From positions 7,221 to 19,039 of the forward strand of contig JAMYWO010000336.1 of NCBI GenBank assembly GCA_024220525.1: a DNA stretch of 11,819 bases, given 5' to 3'. The position numbers and the translations under genes were made by a program. The notes below the pieces were generated by a model. The model worked only from the letters and a program-made list of their open reading frames with translations. It had not been told where the DNA came from and did no database searches. Shown one piece after another: positions 7,454 through 11,819 of this stretch (its first letter is position 1; every line of letters begins with the position of its first letter). The stretch is from Cochliopodium minus. Taxonomy: Eukaryota; Discosea; Himatismenida; Cochliopodiidae.

Positions 7454-8659
7454 ATGGATTCGAAAGAGAGGATGATAGATGAATTGACAAATCTGGATTA
7501 CCCAAGAATCCAAGAATTGAAGGATAATTTCGAACAGATAAAAGAAGGAACAGGATTAAGGCTGAAGGTGATGGAATGGTTGCTGATAAAATATGATTCA
7601 GAGATGTATCAGATCTTATCAAATAAATATTCTGGTGGGGATATAAATAGGTATCATCAAACAATCCGTGATAAATAAATATATAAATTGTATTAAATGA
7701 TAAAATTACAATTGAAGATATATACCATTCTCCAAGATAATTTAAAGATTATTGAAAAGATATAGATTATACACTTTAGAAAATAATCTTAATTTTTATT
7801 TTCCCCAAAGAACATTGAGATTATGTTCGATGTGTAATTTTATAGGCCTGATAAAATCAAATGATATTAAAGCATTGGAGGGAAGGATAGAAGATAATCT
7901 TTTCATTTTCTGGAGATTGATAGAGATGATCAAATCCAGCGAGAAGGCTCTGTCCAACACCAAGAAGAGCTCTGATCTCATAAAACTGGTGTCCGATAAT
8001 CAAAAGACTATCTTCTCTACCACAATCGATCTCTTCCCAAAAGAAATTTTGGTCAATCCAAACATTAAGGAAGTGTAAAAATATATAAAAAAATAAACTA
8101 AATTAAAAAACATATTTTTGATTAAAAAAAATTAAATTAAGATTTAAAAGAAAAAAGAAAAATTTTTAAAAGTTCATTTTATTTTCATAATATATAAAGA
8201 AACGTAAATTTTTTGGAGTCTTCTTTGGAGGAAACTTTCAAGTTAAAAAGGCAAATAGAAACACTAACCAACAAAATCAACCAGAACGAAAAGGTTAAAA
8301 TCAGCGGAGAGAAGGACATCGAAGAGCTGTTTGGGGTCATTCAGAACCTTTCCGTGTGCGTCGAGAAGTTCGAAAAGTTCTATAAAAACGAAGTGGAATG
8401 CTGGAAAATAAAGAAATCGGACGAACCCAACTTGATCATCCAACAAAAAATCGAAAGTCTTTTCGATCATTTCGAGAAGATCAATCATATCTTGATCAAC
8501 TTTGGACACATCAAGGTTAATTATGGTGAGTTGATCTCTTTGGAGCAGAAGCTTACTGAGCAGAGTTTTGAGAATGTAGTGGGTGACACGGAGCTTTCTA
8601 AGCTGAGGGAAACCATTTCTATTATTAAGGAGTCTTCAATCAGATTTGGAGTTTTATAA
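7454..8659 (+). CDS. HAUS7: Augmin complex subunit 7-like protein
   Basis: Three exons (7454-7650, 7766-8074 and 8200-8659) join in phase through GT..AG introns of 115 and 125 bp, giving 321 residues. Family length is similar (plant AUG7 about 330, human HAUS7 about 370). Landmarks in the same order as plant AUG7 and animal HAUS7 are LDYPR (14-18), a following RLKVMEWLL (36-44), LRLCSMCNFIGL (83-94), an acidic-helical EDNLFIFWRLIEMI stretch (about 108-121), IFSTTIDLFPKEI (148-160), and a long helical/coiled-coil C-terminal half from about 175. Augmin binds existing microtubules and recruits gamma-tubulin to make branches in the spindle, with subunit 7 in the part contacting microtubules. The assignment rests on remembered family landmarks, not a search. 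If wrong, it is a small helical protein of unknown role. An E2F-like site lies upstream and AATAAA (8762-8767) downstream. Exon 3 shows the codon switch. Confidence 0.74.
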
Positions 8660-9013
8660 AGAATTCTCTTCTTTTTTAAAATGTCTAATTTAAATTTTTG
8701 AATATTGTGAATTGGTTTCTCTTTTTGAATGGTTTTTCCTCTTTTTTTTTTTTTTTTAATTAATAAAATTTTTTGATCTTTGACTTTGTCTTTCGCTCAA
8801 AATTTTTCCGATTATCAATTTAGATACACCCGATTTTAATCAACATTCATATGATAATTTGGTTTCAACCATTTTTGTTTCTGAGCTTAGCAAAAAAAAA
8901 AAAAATTTTATCCAACCAGAAGAAGGCTTTTTGAAGATTGATTGCTCGCTTTGGATTTGATTCAATTGGATTGGGATTCTCATTTTTCCAAAATTAAAAA
9001 AAAAAAAAAAAAA
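8660..9013. other. Spacer between augmin-like and Nudix genes
   Basis: This 354-bp spacer holds the likely poly(A) signal of the augmin-like gene (AATAAA, 8762-8767), preceded by a long T run (8742-8757). It presumably also holds the Nudix promoter. A purer A run (8890-8904) and the A run at 8997-9014 precede the Nudix start. The frame upstream of that ATG stays open from 8942 but begins without ATG after a TGA, so I do not extend the protein. An unannotated 5' exon cannot be excluded. Confidence 0.5.
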
Positions 9014-10657
9014 ATGAAAAAAACAAAAAGGTACACTGATATCTTGGAGACCATCCTCAAAAGACAATCTAATTGGGATCCCATAGATATCAATAGCGAT
9101 GATGTGAGGGATAAGCAGAAGATGCAGATCAATTATGCATCAGTGGCCCTCATCGTTCAGATAAACAATCCCATGGGTGCATATGATCTTCCCATTCTCT
9201 ATGATGATCAAGATCCCCAGCGATTCCTTTTGGCCGAGCAATCTAAGGAGGATCTCCTCACATACACCAAGAATGCCACCCTGGAATTATTATATATCAA
9301 AAGGGCATTCAATGAGAGAGATAGGTGGAGTGCCCAGGTTGCATTTCCAGGTGAATATTCAAAAAAATTTGAATAAAAAAATTAAAATTAAAAATTAAAA
9401 ATTAAAAAATAAAAATTAAAATTAAAAATTAAAATAAAAATTTAAAATGTAAATATTAATAAAAATTCAAACAAATATTCAAAAGATTTATACCAAAAAT
9501 AAATAGGAAACATTTTTTTTAAAAAAATTAAAAGGAGGTAGAAGAAGTGGCCAAGAAAGTTTCAGAGAAACTGCCGAAAGGGAAACAATAGAAGAGGTTT
9601 TACAAAACTTGCAACTTTTTGAAAAAAACTTAAAAAAAATATTTTCAAAGATAGGAATTAATATTGCTGATAAAAGCAGATTTGTTGTAAAAATTTTTAT
9701 TTTTAATATTTTTATTTTTTGTTATATTTAATTTTTTGTTAGTTCATCAATGAAATAAGCCAGATGAACGTGTTTGGGACCGGGTCGACTTTATTGATAG
9801 TCAAATCATTTGTAAGAAAAAATGACATATGATCACAAAAAAAAAAAATAAAAAATAAAAAAAATAAAATAAAATAAGAATACGATAAATAAAATAAAAA
9901 TAAAAAAAAAATAAAAAATAAAAAATAAAAAATAAAAATGAAATAAAAAATAAAAAATAATAAAATAAAAATGAAAGTAATAATAATCAAAAATTGAAAA
10001 AAATGACAGTTGTACATCACTCCCTTCCCAATCAAACAATCCGAGCTAAAACTCAACAAAAAAGAAGTGGACGCCATCAATTTGGTTCCACTCAACTACT
10101 TCATCCAAAAAGAATATCTTCCCAACCTGTCCCGAATCAAATGGTCTTTCAAAGTCGAATCGAAAAAATTCAAAAAATTTTATAATTTGTTCATAAAAAA
10201 ATTCTCCGATATGTATTTCCCTTTGATTTTTTTGAACACCAACAAAAATTATTTGGAGGAAGATTTTAATTCCTCAAACAAAAAAAACTATTTTTCAAGA
10301 AGTATTAATGATAAACAACTACACAAAAAGAAACAACTTTTTAATGGCCATCCTGAGTATTGGAACCTTTGGGGCATGAGTTTGACTTTCACTCGTGTTT
10401 TGCTTCAATATTTTTGTAGTGTGGGTGTCGAACCTTTCAGGGAGTTTTATGATTATCCTGTAAAAAATTCTTTTTTAATTTTTTATTCTTTATTTTTATT
10501 TTTTATTGTTTTATTTAATGACTTTTACTTTTTTATTTTTATTTATATTTTTAAAAAGTATTGGTTCGTTTTCAACCCAGTTGTGAATGCTTATTTATAC
10601 TTGAAATTCGGTCTCAAACACTTCTTCCAGGACAACAAGATCAGATCAAATTTATAA
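9014..10657 (+). CDS. Nudix hydrolase, CoA-pyrophosphatase-like
   Basis: Six exons (9014-9350, 9535-9596, 9651-9686, 9743-9811, 10010-10459 and 10559-10657) join in phase to 350 residues. The Nudix box is complete only after splicing: G114, E120, R128, E129, E132, E133 and G135 fit GX5EX7REUXEEXGU, with the GG of FPGG split across intron 1. Upstream LLYIKRAFNERDRWSAQVAF and downstream LYITPFPIKQ plus NKKEVDAINLVPL match the CoA/nucleotide pyrophosphatase branch, as does the late LWGMSLTFTRVLL helix. Such enzymes cleave a diphosphate bond in CoA derivatives or nucleotides with Mg2+ bound by the box glutamates. The actual substrate is unknown. A middle segment (about residues 215-285) rich in Asn and Lys may be a lineage insert. 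Introns are A-rich on the sense strand, two of them only 54-56 bp. Intron 5 (10460-10558) is 99 bp without a stop, so its retention keeps the frame. Confidence 0.92.
9366..9445. repeat. AAAATTA-type low-complexity tract in Nudix intron 1
   Basis: About 80 bp of near-repeating AAAATTA/AAAAATTA units lie inside the first Nudix intron (9351-9534). The tract explains no coding signal and probably arose by slippage. Confidence 0.8.
9836..9973. repeat. AAAAAT-type low-complexity tract in Nudix intron 4
   Basis: Roughly 138 bp made almost only of A with a T every five to seven bases (AAAATAAAAAAT and similar) fill the intron at 9812-10009. On the minus strand it gives Phe/Ile/Tyr-rich shadow frames. 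It sits between exons that together make the PF motif region of the Nudix protein. Confidence 0.85.
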
Positions 10658-10993
10658 TTAAAACTATTTATTTTTACTTTTGTTTAATATAAATGAACAA
10701 ATTTTAATGGATTAAGTAAAGATGGTTGAGGGAATTTTATCTTTGGTGACAATCAGATTATCATTTTAAAAAAAAAATTAAATACAATAAAAAAAAAAAA
10801 AAAATTCTTTATATTCTTTCTTTTTTTTAAAAAAGGATATTTTAAGTTTATTTCTATGTTTTCTTTGTATAATCAGAAGAATTAATAGAGGATTTATATT
10901 CATGTTGGTGTTGTTTTTTATACAATGATGATTTTCAAACAAGATGAAACAAAATTAAATAAATAAAAAAAAAAAAAAAATAAATTTTTTTAA
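10658..10993. other. Convergent 3' spacer, Nudix and VWA genes
   Basis: This 336-bp spacer separates two convergent stop codons. AATAAA at 10786-10791 may serve the Nudix transcript. TTTATT at about 10847-10852 may serve the VWA transcript on the minus strand. A runs at 10789-10803 and 10968-10980 are prominent. I see no gene, structured RNA or member of the window's repeat family here. Confidence 0.5.
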
Positions 10994-11701
10994 TTATTTC
11001 AAGATTTTAAGTGATCTCATTAATTTGTATTGAATTGGTATTTCCATGAGGGCGTTGAGTGCAAATTGCACTTGCTTTTTCTTTGGATCTTCTTGAGAGC
11101 TCATCACTTTGTGGAAATTTACGAACTGGTAGTTGTCAATCTTCCTATTTGGAAGATGGTCATCAAAGTGTTCCATTAAGTCAAAAGGACCATCCCCAAC
11201 ACTAAATGAAAAAATTTTGTTTATATTTTTTTATAAATTTTTTTTTTTTTATTTTTTATTTTTTTATTTTTTATTTTTTATTTTTTTTTATCATATTTTT
11301 TTTATTTTATTTATTTGAATTATATTATTAACCCAATACAAATGATGGAAAGAGGATGGTTGGAAGCTTTTTGGATAGCACTGGTGGTGTCCATCTCATT
11401 GTTGACATCTCCATCCGTGATAATGATCAATATGTGATAATCCTTTGTTTCTGTTTTAAAATAAAAATGAAAAATGTTATAAATAAAAAATTTAAAAAAA
11501 AAATAAAAAATAAAAAATAAAAAATAAAAAATCAACAATAAAATAATAACTTGGGTTAATAAAAATAAATAAAATTAAGAAATGTTACTTTCCACTATTT
11601 TGATACTTTCCCTGATCAAAGGTCCCTTCATTCCAAAAATTAAACAAAATAATTCAAAATTATTAAAAATTTGAAAAGAAATTACAAAATTTGTAGGCCC
11701 A
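10994..11701 (-). CDS. Copine/RGLG-type VWA protein, C-terminal part
   Basis: Visible minus-strand exons are 11701-11686 (16 nt), 11625-11589 (37 nt), 11450-11333 (118 nt) and 11201-10994 (208 nt), all phase-consistent with GT..AG introns of 60, 138 and 131 bp. The joined product reads GPTNF, GPLIRESIKIVEK, YHILIIITDGDVNNEMDTT, HPLSIICIG, VGDGPFDLMEHFDD, then DNYQFVNFHKVMSS and FALNALMEIPIQYK, the hallmark order of the copine VWA domain. Phrases such as GDGPFDLM and FALNALMEIPIQYK are close to plant RGLG ubiquitin ligases and to copines. VWA domains bind partners, often through a metal site (MIDAS), whose first part would lie upstream, outside the window. The protein ends ten residues after the domain (SLKILK), so no C-terminal RING finger follows as it does in RGLG. 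C2 domains, if this is a copine, would be in missing upstream exons. Confidence 0.9.
11230..11316. repeat. TTTTTTAT low-complexity tract in VWA intron
   Basis: A tract of T runs separated by single A residues lies within the intron at 11202-11332. A mirrored A-rich tract (about 11489-11531) sits in the next intron (11451-11588). Neither encodes anything I can support. Confidence 0.75.
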
Positions 11702-11740
11702 CTTATTCAAATAAGCAAAATAAAAATTAATTTAAAAAAT

Positions 11741-11819
11741 TTTAATTATTTTTAATTATTTTTAATTATTTTTAATTATTTTTAATTATTTTTAATTATT
11801 TTTAATTATTTTTAATTAT
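11741..11819. repeat. Perfect 10-bp tandem repeat at window edge
   Basis: TTTAATTATT repeats without error from 11741 to the last base, just under eight copies, and may continue outside the window. On the minus strand it lies in the intron before the 16-nt VWA exon. The 10-bp period is close to one helical turn, and the A/T-only unit would be a bendable or easily melted tract. Confidence 0.93.

Noticed and set aside
8942-9013. N-terminal extension of the Nudix protein upstream of 9014.
   Set aside because: The frame opens after a TGA with no ATG and runs into an A tract that would give a lysine run. The ATG at 9014 directly after A residues fits the other genes here.
9739-10095. Phe/Tyr/Ile-rich minus-strand frames across the Nudix gene.
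   Set aside because: They are produced by the A-rich low-complexity intron read backwards and overlap exons of the Nudix gene.
1-11819. CRISPR array, operon, tRNA or rRNA gene.
   Set aside because: No spaced direct repeats or cloverleaf-like sequences were seen, and introns plus poly(A) signals show a eukaryotic nuclear region.

Overview
The window looks like nuclear DNA of an AT-rich, intron-dense microbial eukaryote. Seven protein genes on both strands are cut by short introns (about 54 to 500 bp, T- or A-rich, GT..AG with one likely GC..AG). Start codons follow runs of A, and AATAAA-type poly(A) signals follow stops. The style recalls amoeboid protists such as dictyostelids and relatives, but the sequence does not fix the species. 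Most single-frame ORFs are only exons, so the models below come from joining exons by splice sites, phase and family fit.

Layout: (1) 195-1 (-), N-terminus of a Ste20-like protein kinase that leaves the window at the VAIK lysine. (2) A divergent promoter, 196-422, with two facing CCAAT boxes. (3) 423-3321 (+), a six-exon, 507-aa TPR protein with a mitochondrial-like leader. (4) 4830-3402 (-), a three-exon, 285-aa F-box/SPRY protein. (5) 7302-5162 (-), a four-exon, 485-aa compact glycyl-tRNA synthetase. (6) A divergent promoter, 7303-7453, with an E2F-like palindrome. (7) 7454-8659 (+), a three-exon, 321-aa protein that I read as augmin subunit 7 (HAUS7/AUG7). (8) 9014-10657 (+), a six-exon, 350-aa Nudix hydrolase of the CoA-pyrophosphatase-like type. 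(9) 11701-10994 (-), the 3' exons of a copine/RGLG-type VWA protein whose start lies beyond the window.

The genes do not form a pathway. They are housekeeping or regulatory genes packed tightly, with divergent and convergent pairs sharing short spacers.

Three structures are not explained by the genes. First, an unnamed interspersed repeat occurs in three copies: inside an intron of the TPR gene, inside the large intron of the F-box gene, and directly upstream of the F-box start codon. The second copy carries a nested 163-bp insertion with 15-bp terminal inverted repeats. Second, the longer exons of at least three genes switch from C/A-ending codons in the 5' part to T/G-ending codons in the 3' part, on both strands. 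Third, the F-box gene's repeat-filled intron appears to use a GC donor, and its retention would give an F-box-only protein ending inside the repeat.
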